The translations under genes and the position numbers were made by a program. Source: Latilactobacillus fuchuensis DSM 14340 = JCM 11249 (lineage in GTDB: Bacteria; Bacillota; Bacilli; Lactobacillales; Lactobacillaceae). From it: a DNA stretch of 48,496 nt. How positions within the stretch are numbered: the first letter of the stretch is position 1; every line of letters starts with the position of its first letter. The DNA lies in the NCBI RefSeq assembly GCF_000615805.1, contig NZ_BAMJ01000017.1:1-48496 (forward strand), in the 5' to 3' direction. Positions 1 to 6,984 of the stretch are shown here, in pieces. The notes below the pieces were generated by a model. The model worked only from the letters and a program-made list of their open reading frames with translations. It did no database searches and was not told the origin of the DNA.

Positions 1-6
1 AGCAAT

Positions 7-13
7 CCTCCTT
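7..13 (-). promoter_or_regulatory. Shine-Dalgarno of a gene beyond the left edge
   Basis: On the minus strand AAGGAGG lies just downstream of the small peptide gene at 22-108, with six bases left before the window edge. This strongly suggests that another minus-strand gene begins at or just outside position 1. It would be co-transcribed with the small peptide, as in two-peptide bacteriocin operons. The identity of that gene cannot be seen. Confidence 0.5.
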
Positions 14-21
14 ATAAAGAT

Positions 22-108
22 TTATTTTTGTGAAATCCAGTCTTGTCCTGCACCGCCCCCGACTACTAGTACCAATTCTTCTTTGCTTAAACTTTGAACG
101 TTTTTCAT
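22..108 (-). CDS. small double-glycine leader peptide (bacteriocin or pheromone-like)
   Basis: A 28-residue peptide beginning MKNVQSLSKEELVLVVGG. The leader has the LS-x-E-EL-x-x-x-x-GG pattern of class II bacteriocins and induction peptides that are cut and exported by C39-peptidase ABC transporters. After the double glycine only ten residues remain (GAGQDWISQK), which is short for a bacteriocin but possible for a pheromone or a truncated peptide. An AGAGG ribosome binding site precedes the ATG. A second Shine-Dalgarno follows at the window edge. It is divergent from the exporter remnant at 386. I do not recognise the mature sequence. The exporter it would need is deleted here. Confidence 0.55.
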   Translation of the reverse strand: MKNVQSLSKEELVLVVGGGAGQDWISQK

Positions 109-198
109 AGTAAAACCTCTCATATAATTTTTATTACGAAAAAAATATATCATTCGAATTGAATTTTTAAGGTAAATTATCTCAAGATGATATTATTC

Positions 199-229
199 TG
201 TACTGAAATGTAAACGAGCCTATCCACCA
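199..229 (-). promoter_or_regulatory. weak LytTR-type repeat pair upstream of the minus-strand peptide
   Basis: Read on the minus strand, TGGTGGATA (229-221) is followed by TTCAGTACA (207-199). The right half is close to the repeats at 307-315 and 3150-3158. The start-to-start distance is 22 rather than 21, so this site is either degenerate or has gained one base. It would place the peptide gene at 22-108 under the same response regulator. Confidence 0.4.
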
Positions 230-285
230 GTGTCTTTTTAGAGTAATTTTTACTCATTTATCGTTTCAGCTGTAATTCTATTCAC

Positions 286-315
286 TTTAGGATATGAATG
301 AGTGATTTCAGGACA
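286..315 (+). promoter_or_regulatory. LytTR response-regulator direct repeats, exporter promoter
   Basis: Two 9-bp direct repeats, TTTAGGATA (286-294) and TTCAGGACA (307-315), start exactly 21 bp apart. This is the two-helical-turn spacing used by PlnC/SppR-type LytTR regulators. An AT-rich stretch at 324-337 supplies possible -10 hexamers. The pair sits about 70 bp upstream of the exporter remnant at 386, so the promoter appears intact although its gene is broken. Confidence 0.65.
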
Positions 316-385
316 ATTCTGAATAATATTATATGAATACAAGTATATTTACACCATATTAAGTGCTAGAGAAGGTGTACGTACA

Positions 386-866
386 ATGAGAAAAATAAAG
401 TTGATTAAGCAACATGATGAAAAAGATTGTGGTGTTGCCTGTCTTTCTATGGTCCTAAATTTTTATGATACGAGCGTTCCTATCAGTAAATTACGTTTAA
501 TGTCCGGGACAAACAGCCAAGGTACTTCAGCCTTTGGATTAGTCCAAGCCTTAAACGATTTCCAATTTCAAACACAGGTTTTCCAAACTGATGGATCAAT
601 TTGGAAAGAAGAAGACTTGCCTGATCCATCTCGATGAAATAACTAGTGCTTTAGATACTCGCTCAGAGCATCAAATAATTCAAAATTTGATGAATCTAGA
701 GGATAAAACCATTCTGTTTATCGCCCATCACTTATCCATTGCAAAAGATTGTGATCAGGTATTTGTCTTAGATAAAGGGCAGCTTGTCGAATCTGGAACT
801 CATCCCCAATTAAGAGCACTAAAAGGGACCTATGAAGAACTTTGGAAAATGATGGCAATCGCTTAA
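386..866 (+). pseudogene. bacteriocin ABC exporter, large internal deletion
   Basis: Residues from 386 read as the start of a C39 peptidase-ABC exporter: KLIKQHDEKDCGVACL contains the catalytic Cys motif DCGVAC. After about 80 codons the sequence jumps, in another frame, into the end of an ABC ATPase: LDEITSALD (Walker B and D-loop), then the H-loop region IAHHLS, ending at 866. Intact SppT/SapT/PlnG-like exporters have about 715 residues. Roughly 550 residues are therefore missing: most of the peptidase domain, all membrane helices, Walker A and the signature motif. The junction lies near 615-625 and is out of frame, so the first part stops at 635-637. This gene cannot export peptides. The promoter upstream still carries regulator repeats. 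No accessory protein (SppE/PlnH) gene follows. Confidence 0.85.
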
Positions 867-918
867 AAAAAGAACAGTATAGAGCACTATAAACATTCTG
901 CCTATTTTTATTGATTCT

Positions 919-927
919 TGTTATAAT
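919..927 (+). promoter_or_regulatory. extended -10 promoter for the kinase-regulator pair
   Basis: TGtTATAAT matches an extended -10 element 32 bp before the kinase start codon at 959, followed by an AAGGAAG ribosome binding site at 945-951. No convincing 21-bp-phased repeat pair is visible here, so expression of the kinase may be constitutive, unlike the neighbouring peptide promoters. Confidence 0.5.
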
Positions 928-958
928 TAGATATCTATAATAATAAGGAAGTGTTTAT

Positions 959-2268
959 ATGGTTTTTGTAGATTCTTTCTCGTATTTTTTTAAAGAATTA
1001 TTTGATCTGTTGCTATTTCTATTCATGATTGGGCTACTAACAAATATTCGAAAAAAATCAGTCTATTTTGCGCTACTTATATTCCTTTTTCCACTCACAT
1101 TACTTTCAGTAACAGATGCACTTTTGACTGGAATCGCACTGATATCTTTAATTGTGATACTAAGATTTAAGTCTTGGCGAAAGGAACCAGAAGTCAAATT
1201 TACCGAATTATTGGGTCTTTTGCTTTCCTTAACGATTTATAGCATAGTACCACTCTTTTCATCCATCATCATATCTGGAATCTTTAAACTCGAATTCAAC
1301 GTATTGAATGAACGAGGACCTTTGTTAGTAGTTATTTTGATTGGATTTGATTGGATTCTATCAATCATCATTGCGTTGACAATAAAATCAAAGGTAATTA
1401 AACGTTCAATTCATTCCGAAGAAGCAAAAGTGTATTGTATGCAGCTGGGAATATTTTTGACGTTTGTCTATTTGTTTGGAGAAGTATTAAGAAGGATGCA
1501 GATACTAGGTGTTTTTCAAATCGTAATGATTAGTTTTTTAGTTACTCAATTCTCGGTTACGATGTATTTTACTTATCTTACTTTGAAAAAGAATCACGAA
1601 AAAACAGAATTGAGCAACCTTAAGGAACAGATGGAAATGATGCGAGTCTATACTACGGACATTGAGAGGAACTATCATGAACTGCGTAAATTCCGCCATG
1701 ACTATAAAAATATGTTACTAGGTCTCAAGGCAATGCAAAATGAAGCTGCGATCGATGAAGGGTATTTAAATAAGATGATCGATTATTCTCATCAGATGAT
1801 AGATAACAGTGTGATGCGTTTTTCAGGACTAAGCAACTTAAAAGTAGACTCCGTAAAATCCTTGATGGTAGCAAAGTTAATCCATGCAGAACAATCTGGC
1901 ATTGAGGTAAATTTTGAATGTCTTATTCCAATAGAAAACATCAATATGGATGAAATCAAACTTGTCCGAATCTTAGGTATATTAATCGATAATGCGGTGG
2001 AAGCAGCAATTGAATCAGAAAAAAAATAAATACATTGTTCATTGATTCTGCCGATTCGATTGAGATTTCAATTGAAAATTCTTTCCTTGGCAAGCTACCT
2101 TCTTTATCAGAGATGAAAAAAGTAGGATTTAGTAAAAAGGGAAAGGACAGGGGACTAGGCTTATCCAATGCTCAGGATATCCTTACTTCGACCAAGCAAG
2201 CTGACCTGGCACATTACTCAAATCAAGGAATGTTTGTTTCTACACTAACTATAAGAAAGAGTGAATAA
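959..2268 (+). pseudogene. HPK10-type sensor histidine kinase, frameshifted
   Basis: A peptide-pheromone receptor kinase of the SppK/PlnB/AgrC class. Six to seven hydrophobic segments fill residues 1 to about 210, followed by a coiled stretch and the phospho-acceptor motif FRHDYKN (His247). The N-box ILIDNAVEA (Asn345) comes next. The reading frame then stops at 2027-2029 inside an A-run at 2019-2026. Adding one A restores the frame, and the C-terminal G-box KGKDRGLGLSNA appears, ending at 2268. Intended length is about 436 residues, normal for the family. One base is missing from a homopolymer, as in several essential genes of this window, so this may be a sequencing error. Phase variation or true decay is the alternative. 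The response regulator starts one base after the stop codon. Confidence 0.8.
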
Positions 2269-2269
2269 T

Positions 2270-3028
2270 ATGACATTACCAATTATTCTCTGCGAAGATG
2301 ACATAATTTTGATGTCTCATTACAAGGCAATCATCGATAATTGGGTTATGATCAATGATTATGATATGCAACTGGTTTTAGCAACGACTGATCCGGGAGA
2401 TATTTTCTTGTATTTATCCAAAAACAAGGTAACGAATAGTTTGTACTTTTTGGATATCGATCTTGGAAAACATTTAGATGGAATTGATATCGCACAACGT
2501 ATTAGAATTGATAATGAGTTCGCTCAAATCGTCTTCATCACTTCTCATCAAGAATTGGCAATGGAGACGTTAAAACGACAAATAGCACCGTTAGATTATA
2601 TTGTTAAGGACGATCAAAGTGAAAAAGGACAAATAGAAAATATTTTGGATGGACGCCACAAGTTAACATTTGTGGACAATAGCACTAATGAACGTCATCT
2701 ATCCTTTATGATTGGTACAAGGAACTTTAGAGTGGATATTACTTCGATTTACTTCTTAGAAACGTCGGTCACGCCTCATAAAATTATATTATACGGCGGA
2801 AACATGATGTATGAATTTTATGGGAAGATGAATGATTTAGAAAAAGAATATCCTGAATTACTTCGTATTCATAAGTCGTTTCTAATCAATCCAAATAAAG
2901 TAATTTCTGTAGATTATAAGAGTAGAACGATATTCTTTCCAGAAGAGTATTCTTGTAGGTTCCCATTGGCAAAAAACAAAATCCTAAGAAAAACCTTGGA
3001 TAGCACCGAAAGCTCAATTCGTAAATAG
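2270..3028 (+). CDS. LytTR-family response regulator of bacteriocin genes
   Basis: A 252-residue response regulator of the SppR/PlnC/AgrA class. The receiver domain begins ILCEDD (acidic pocket) and carries the probable phospho-acceptor Asp62 in YFLDIDLG. The C-terminal half, from about residue 130, is a LytTR DNA-binding domain (RNFRVDITSIYFLE, then LLRIHKSFLINPNKV). It should bind 9-bp direct repeats at 21-bp spacing, and such pairs are present at 286-315 and 3150-3179. I chose the ATG at 2270, right after the kinase stop codon; an in-frame GTG at 2261 would overlap it. It pairs with the upstream kinase. It looks intact, so the regulatory half of the locus is preserved better than the export half. 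It most resembles sakacin P sppR from memory. Confidence 0.85.
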   Translation: MTLPIILCEDDIILMSHYKAIIDNWVMINDYDMQLVLATTDPGDIFLYLSKNKVTNSLYFLDIDLGKHLDGIDIAQRIRIDNEFAQIVFITSHQELAMETLKRQIAPLDYIVKDDQSEKGQIENILDGRHKLTFVDNSTNERHLSFMIGTRNFRVDITSIYFLETSVTPHKIILYGGNMMYEFYGKMNDLEKEYPELLRIHKSFLINPNKVISVDYKSRTIFFPEEYSCRFPLAKNKILRKTLDSTESSIRK

Positions 3029-3149
3029 GGACTATGATATAACGATTGAAAGAACAATAAACAGGAATAATCAGTAAATTCAGGTAAATGAATCTTGGAA
3101 GAAAAAAATCAGCAAGAGCATTCCTTTTGAACTCAAAATAGGTCTTCAT

Positions 3150-3195
3150 TTCAAGACATAAATTGTTGATTTCCGGATATAAGTTACTAAATAAT
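3150..3195 (+). promoter_or_regulatory. LytTR direct repeats and -10 for the bacteriocin gene
   Basis: TTCAAGACA (3150-3158) and TTCCGGATA (3171-3179) are 9-bp direct repeats starting exactly 21 bp apart. They resemble the pair at 286-315. AATAAT at 3190-3195 is a plausible -10. The downstream peptide gene begins at 3245 with AAGGAG at 3229-3234. Together the sites give a consensus of about TTyaGGAtA for this regulator. Confidence 0.7.
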
Positions 3196-3244
3196 CAAAG
3201 AAAAAAATATACTATTGTCATCAACTAGAAGGAGAGCGGTTCAG

Positions 3245-3382
3245 ATGACAAATCGAAAAACATTGCCAAAAGAAGAATTGAAAAAAATCAAAGGAGGAAC
3301 TCCTGGAGGGTTTGATATCATTTCTGGAGGTCCTCATGTCGCCAAGGATGTATTAAATGCAATAAAAGGCTTTTTTAAATAG
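3245..3382 (+). CDS. class II bacteriocin-like peptide with double-glycine leader
   Basis: A 45-residue precursor. Residues 1-18 (MTNRKTLPKEELKKIKGG) form a double-glycine leader. The 27-residue mature peptide begins TPGGFDIISGGPHVA and ends in a cationic amphipathic tail (AIKGFFK). From memory it differs by only about two residues from curvalicin-28c of L. curvatus; this needs a database check. It has no cysteines and no YGNGV motif, so it is not pediocin-like. A strong AAGGAG site precedes the ATG, and a 21-bp-phased regulator pair lies upstream. No recognised immunity gene follows, and the local exporter is deleted. Secretion would need a transporter elsewhere. Confidence 0.75.
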   Translation: MTNRKTLPKEELKKIKGGTPGGFDIISGGPHVAKDVLNAIKGFFK

Positions 3383-3415
3383 AAGTGGTGAGAGAAGAAG
3401 AAGGATCCCTATAGA

Positions 3416-3523
3416 ATGAAAATCATAAATATTATTTTGTCTCTTCTCAAAACGTTAATAGATATTCTGATCTATCGCTATTTCAGAACACCATCTCGCT
3501 GTTGTGGGAGGGTGTTTTTTTGA
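3416..3523 (+). CDS. short hydrophobic ORF after the bacteriocin gene
   Basis: A 35-residue ORF beginning MKIINIILSLLKTLIDILIY, with an AAGAAGGA site upstream. One hydrophobic segment is followed by a basic tail. Its last third overlaps a rho-independent terminator (3487-3520), so the C-terminus is encoded by the hairpin. That is odd for a real gene. Its place directly after a bacteriocin gene would suit a tiny immunity peptide, but there is no sequence support for a function. Confidence 0.25.
   Translation: MKIINIILSLLKTLIDILIYRYFRTPSRCCGRVFF
3487..3520 (+). terminator. terminator of the bacteriocin transcript
   Basis: AACACC pairs with GGTGTT (3511-3516), extended inward by TCTC with GGGA, and is followed by a T-run. 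It ends transcription from the bacteriocin promoter. Confidence 0.75.
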
Positions 3524-3539
3524 TTCTTTTAGGTAAAAA

Positions 3540-3584
3540 CTCGGTGGTTTAAGCCTTGTCGAATACAGGGTTAAACACACCGAG
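3540..3584. repeat. imperfect inverted repeat between loci
   Basis: CTCGGTG (3540-3546) pairs with CACCGAG (3578-3584). Further pairing inside joins GTTTAA with TTAAAC. There is no strong T-run on either strand. It lies between the bacteriocin locus and pstS and may be the scar of a rearrangement or a weak terminator. The rest of 3585-3715 shows nothing recognisable. Confidence 0.4.
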
Positions 3585-3715
3585 AAAATTGCATAAAATT
3601 ATCTTCAATTATTGGGGTCTACTGCATTTTTGCAAATAATGATATAAGTTTTATGATTCTGGCGACACCAAAAATTATTAAAAATTCCAACCACTAGCAT
3701 GATAATTCGTCACTC

Positions 3716-3762
3716 AAAAAAGCCTTTTTCTGACTGAACAATAATCGGAAAAAGGCTTTTTA
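3716..3762 (-). terminator. terminator downstream of pstS
   Basis: AAAAAGCCTTTTTC (3717-3730) pairs with GAAAAAGGCTTTTT (3748-3761). The symmetric A/T tails make it bidirectional. It lies 15 bp beyond the pstS stop codon, so pstS is probably transcribed alone. Confidence 0.85.
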
Positions 3763-3775
3763 ATTTGAAAACTGT

Positions 3776-4657
3776 TTAGATATCTTGAATTTGGCCGTCA
3801 GCGTGACGTTCAACGGTCATCTTGGTCATTGGGATGTAACCCAATTTGGGTACTAACGTTTTTTGAACGGATTCAGATTGAATGTAGCGAATGAATTTCG
3901 CTGTTTGGTAGTTCGGATTGCCTTTTGAATACATATGTTCATACGACCAGATTTTCCATGTGTTGGTCGTGACGTTTTTTTCAGTTGGTTGAACGTTATC
4001 TAACGCAACCGCCTTTAAGCCATCTTTAATGTAAGGAAAGGCGAGGTAGCTAATGGCACCTGGTGTTTGACGGACGATTTTTTGAACCGTTCCGGAAGAA
4101 TCTTGTTCTTGACTCGCAACGACTTTATTCGTTTTTAAACCGAGATTTTCAAAAGTTTGACGCGTGCCACTGCCTTGTGCCCGGTTAACGACGGTGATTT
4201 TTTCGTCGGGGCCGCCAACTTCTTTCCAGTTGGTTGTCTTGCCGTTAAAGATGCTGAGCAATTGTGCACTGGTTAATGATTTGACGCCGAGTTTTTCGTT
4301 GACGACGGGCGCGATTGCGACAACCGCGACTTTATGATCGACTAATTTTTTAGCATCGATGCCGTCTTTTTCTTCAGCAAAGATATCGGAGTTGCCTAAC
4401 GTCACGTTGCCTGAACTGATTTGTGTTAAGCCAGTCCCAGAACCGCCACCTTGGACGGTGATATTGACATCGGTATTGTTTTTTTGGTAGGCTTCGCCAG
4501 CTTGCTCAACGAGTGGTTGCAGTGCGGTTGAACCGACTGCCGTAATTTTAACGGGTTGGGCTTCTGTGCCCACCTGCGATGTCTTTTTACCTTGGCAACC
4601 AGCTAATACTAAAGCAATTGCCCCAATTGAGAATAACGTTGCACCAAATCGTTTCAT
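3776..4657 (-). CDS. pstS: phosphate ABC transporter substrate-binding lipoprotein
   Basis: A 293-residue phosphate-binding protein of the PstS family. The signal peptide ends in a lipobox LAGC with Cys21, so it should be lipid-anchored on the outer membrane face. The start of the mature domain reads ITAVGSTALQPLVEQAG, and the phosphate-contacting segments GGGSGTG and RAQGSGTRQTF are present. AGGAGG stands upstream of the ATG. No pstC, pstA or pstB lies nearby, because a terminator follows at once. The protein must serve a permease encoded elsewhere or act as a second phosphate-binding protein. Upstream are phased TTTACA repeats that look like a PhoP box, so expression under phosphate limitation is likely. 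Its ribosome binding region shares ten complementary bases with the RNA candidate at 18989-18998. Confidence 0.9.
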   Translation of the reverse strand: MKRFGATLFSIGAIALVLAGCQGKKTSQVGTEAQPVKITAVGSTALQPLVEQAGEAYQKNNTDVNITVQGGGSGTGLTQISSGNVTLGNSDIFAEEKDGIDAKKLVDHKVAVVAIAPVVNEKLGVKSLTSAQLLSIFNGKTTNWKEVGGPDEKITVVNRAQGSGTRQTFENLGLKTNKVVASQEQDSSGTVQKIVRQTPGAISYLAFPYIKDGLKAVALDNVQPTEKNVTTNTWKIWSYEHMYSKGNPNYQTAKFIRYIQSESVQKTLVPKLGYIPMTKMTVERHADGQIQDI

Positions 4658-4698
4658 ACTAAATTCCTCCTGAAGAACTATATTGAGTTGATACCTTT

Positions 4699-4764
4699 AG
4701 TATAGCCAGCGATTGTAAAGGTTCACTACTAGTTCGTGTAAAGGTCGTGTCGTAAAATTGTAAA
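4699..4764 (-). promoter_or_regulatory. Pho-box-like repeats and -10 of pstS
   Basis: On the minus strand TTTACA occurs at 4764-4759, 4742-4737 and 4719-4714, with a partial ACGACA at 4753-4748. The first three are 11 bp apart, the period of Bacillus PhoP boxes (TTHACA with about 5-bp gaps). TATACT at 4704-4699 is the -10. No good -35 is seen, as expected of a PhoP-activated promoter. Confidence 0.65.
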
Positions 4765-4904
4765 TAATGGGTTAAGGGATCAATTGATATTGAGTTAATT
4801 TAATTAAGAATATCAATCATTTGATGAACGAGTCTCGATTACCGTTAATAATTGCAGTATAGTAGAAACATGTGTTATTAATTTGATAGATTGGAGTATT
4901 AAGA

Positions 4905-6719
4905 ATGTTATTTATTGCAACTTGCTATTTGTTGGTAATACTACCGTTATTAGTAACAATCATTAAACGGCAACCACAAAATTTTCGGCTATTATTTAAA
5001 CTATATTTAAACTGCGCGCTGACGCTAGGGATAGCGGTTGTTGCGATTAAGCTATTATTTGGTAATTGGCTTAGCCTGAAGGATGGCCTTTTTCAACCGG
5101 CATTTACGTTTAAATTTGTAGTATTAGTGACACTCATTCAATTAGGGTTAATTGGGATTGATTGGTTTTTAAAACGATTCATTCAAATCGATTTAGAATT
5201 CGTCGATTATCCTGGTCGACCTTATGGTAGTTTAGTAAGTGCCTTTTTACTAGCGCTGGCCTATTTCTTTTTAGTGGCTAGTAACTGGGCAAATCAGAAT
5301 TTCGGTTTGTTGACACCGGAACAGATTGTGTATAATTTACGGCAACCTATGGAAGGTGTTGATAGTAATTTCATTAGCTCCTTCATCACGGGGCCATTAT
5401 TAGGGTCACTCGTGCTGTTAGTGGTTTTAGCGGTGGCTTTAGTTTATTTAAGACGATTTGCAATTACCTGTCAGCTTAAAAAACCGCTTTTCAAAAAACA
5501 ATTAATTGGCCGGTATGTCATATTGCCGAGTGTCTTGATTTTTGTAATTTTAACGACCATTGCGGCGGTCAAAATTAATGCGGTTGGTTTTTATCAGTAC
5601 TTTACTTCGGATTCAGCGTTTATCGAAAATAACTACGTTAAGCCGACCGAAGATAAGTTGACCTTTCCGAAACAAAAACGCAATTTAATCTATATTTACG
5701 CGGAATCATTAGAATCAACGGCGACTTCTAAAGCGCTTGGCGGACAGATGGATGAGAATTTATTACCAGAGCTAACCGCATTAGCTGAAGAAGAGGGAAT
5801 TCATTTCTCGAATACGGATAAGGAATTTGGTGGTGCACAACAATTACCCGGAACTGGTTGGACGATTGCAGGAATGGTTGCTCAAACTGCAGGCATGCCC
5901 TTGAAGGAACCGGTTGACGGTAATGATTATGGGACTGGTGAAGGCGCCCAGTTCTTACCAGGCATGACGACGTTAACCGATATTTTAGCCGATCAAGGCT
6001 ATAACCAAGTCGCTTTATTTGGTTCCGATGCGACGTTCGGTGGTCGACGGACGTTATTTACACAACATGGCAATGTTAAAATTGATGATTTATTAACAGC
6101 TCGTAAGACCGGACGAGTTTCGAAAGATTACAAAGTTTGGTGGGGGTATGAAGATTCAAAATTATTTGAATACGCTAAAGAAGATGCGACTAAATTAAGT
6201 CAATCGAATAAGCCGTTTAATTTAACGATGCTGACAGCTAACACTCACCATATTGGGGGTTACGTTGAAAAGGATATGCCCAATCAATATAGCAATCAAT
6301 ATTCTAACGTGATTGCTTTTTCAGATCATCAGATTGTTGAATTTATTAAATGGGCAAAAACGCAATCCTTCTATAAGAATACAACCATTATTGTGGATGG
6401 CGATCATCTGGGGATGGATGTGAACTATTATAAGAAGATTCCTGAATCGGGTCGGCATACGTTCAATCTGGTTTTGAATGCGCCTAAGACAACGACAACT
6501 GTTAAAACGAAGAACCGGCAGTTTAGTACAATGGATATGTTCCCAACAACATTAGCAGCGATGGGTGTTAAAATTAAGGGCAATCAATTAGGGCTAGGCA
6601 CAAATCTACTTTCTAATCAAAAAACATTGATTGAGAAAAAAGGGTTAAAGAAAGTGACTAATGAATTGTCAGAAAATTCTAAATTCTACAATAATACGTT
6701 TGTCTTTAATAAGAAATAG
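4905..6719 (+). CDS. LTA-synthase/MdoB-like phosphoglycerol transferase
   Basis: A 604-residue membrane enzyme of the alkaline phosphatase/sulfatase superfamily. Five hydrophobic segments lie in the first ~230 residues. The extracytoplasmic catalytic domain begins LIYIYAESLESTA, with the metal-binding Glu and with PGTGWTIAGMVA supplying the nucleophile region (Thr). Later it has FGSDATFGGR, TANTHHIGG and VDGDHLGMD, the last matching the metal-binding D-H site. This architecture transfers glycerol-phosphate from phosphatidylglycerol to a surface glycan or teichoic acid. The loop sequences look closer to MdoB/OpgB-type transferases than to classical LtaS, so the acceptor is uncertain. The start is the ATG after TTGGAGT. 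It lies between pstS and rpoB, with its own short upstream region and no clear terminator. Confidence 0.8.
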   Translation: MLFIATCYLLVILPLLVTIIKRQPQNFRLLFKLYLNCALTLGIAVVAIKLLFGNWLSLKDGLFQPAFTFKFVVLVTLIQLGLIGIDWFLKRFIQIDLEFVDYPGRPYGSLVSAFLLALAYFFLVASNWANQNFGLLTPEQIVYNLRQPMEGVDSNFISSFITGPLLGSLVLLVVLAVALVYLRRFAITCQLKKPLFKKQLIGRYVILPSVLIFVILTTIAAVKINAVGFYQYFTSDSAFIENNYVKPTEDKLTFPKQKRNLIYIYAESLESTATSKALGGQMDENLLPELTALAEEEGIHFSNTDKEFGGAQQLPGTGWTIAGMVAQTAGMPLKEPVDGNDYGTGEGAQFLPGMTTLTDILADQGYNQVALFGSDATFGGRRTLFTQHGNVKIDDLLTARKTGRVSKDYKVWWGYEDSKLFEYAKEDATKLSQSNKPFNLTMLTANTHHIGGYVEKDMPNQYSNQYSNVIAFSDHQIVEFIKWAKTQSFYKNTTIIVDGDHLGMDVNYYKKIPESGRHTFNLVLNAPKTTTTVKTKNRQFSTMDMFPTTLAAMGVKIKGNQLGLGTNLLSNQKTLIEKKGLKKVTNELSENSKFYNNTFVFNKK

Positions 6720-6724
6720 GTTAA

Positions 6725-6753
6725 TTGACTTTTCTGAAAAAGGCGTGTATATT
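6725..6753 (+). promoter_or_regulatory. rpoBC promoter
   Basis: TTGACT (6725-6730) and TATATT (6748-6753) are separated by exactly 17 bp. Transcription should start near 6760, giving a leader of about 225 bases before rpoB. Confidence 0.75.
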
Positions 6754-6759
6754 AACAAG

Positions 6760-6984
6760 TAACTGCGAAAATCCGTAGAAAAATTTATTGTGCTGATCTA
6801 TTGTCCAGCACGGTATTCATGAAAAACAAAAATAGTTCAGCCGATTTCGTATCGCGCAAAGCAACTGTTTTTGTTTTTTTTCTGCTCAAAAACGCATCAA
6901 TTTGGCGATGTAATTTAAATTTAACATTTGTCATCTTTTTGTAATATTGAGTTCTACGGAAAACTTTATAGAGGGGTGAACAAT
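6760..6984 (+). ncRNA. structured rpoB leader with attenuator-like hairpin
   Basis: The leader contains a hairpin GTGCTG/CAGCAC at 6790-6811. A long stem follows in which AAAAACAAAAATAGTT (6822-6837) pairs with AACTGTTTTTGTTTTT (6863-6878), and a T-run continues to 6881. The second stem has the layout of an intrinsic terminator inside the leader, which suggests transcriptional control of RNA polymerase synthesis. A conserved Lacto-rpoB RNA motif has been described upstream of rpoB in lactic acid bacteria (established knowledge). Whether this leader matches that model must be tested with the Rfam covariance model. Confidence 0.55.
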
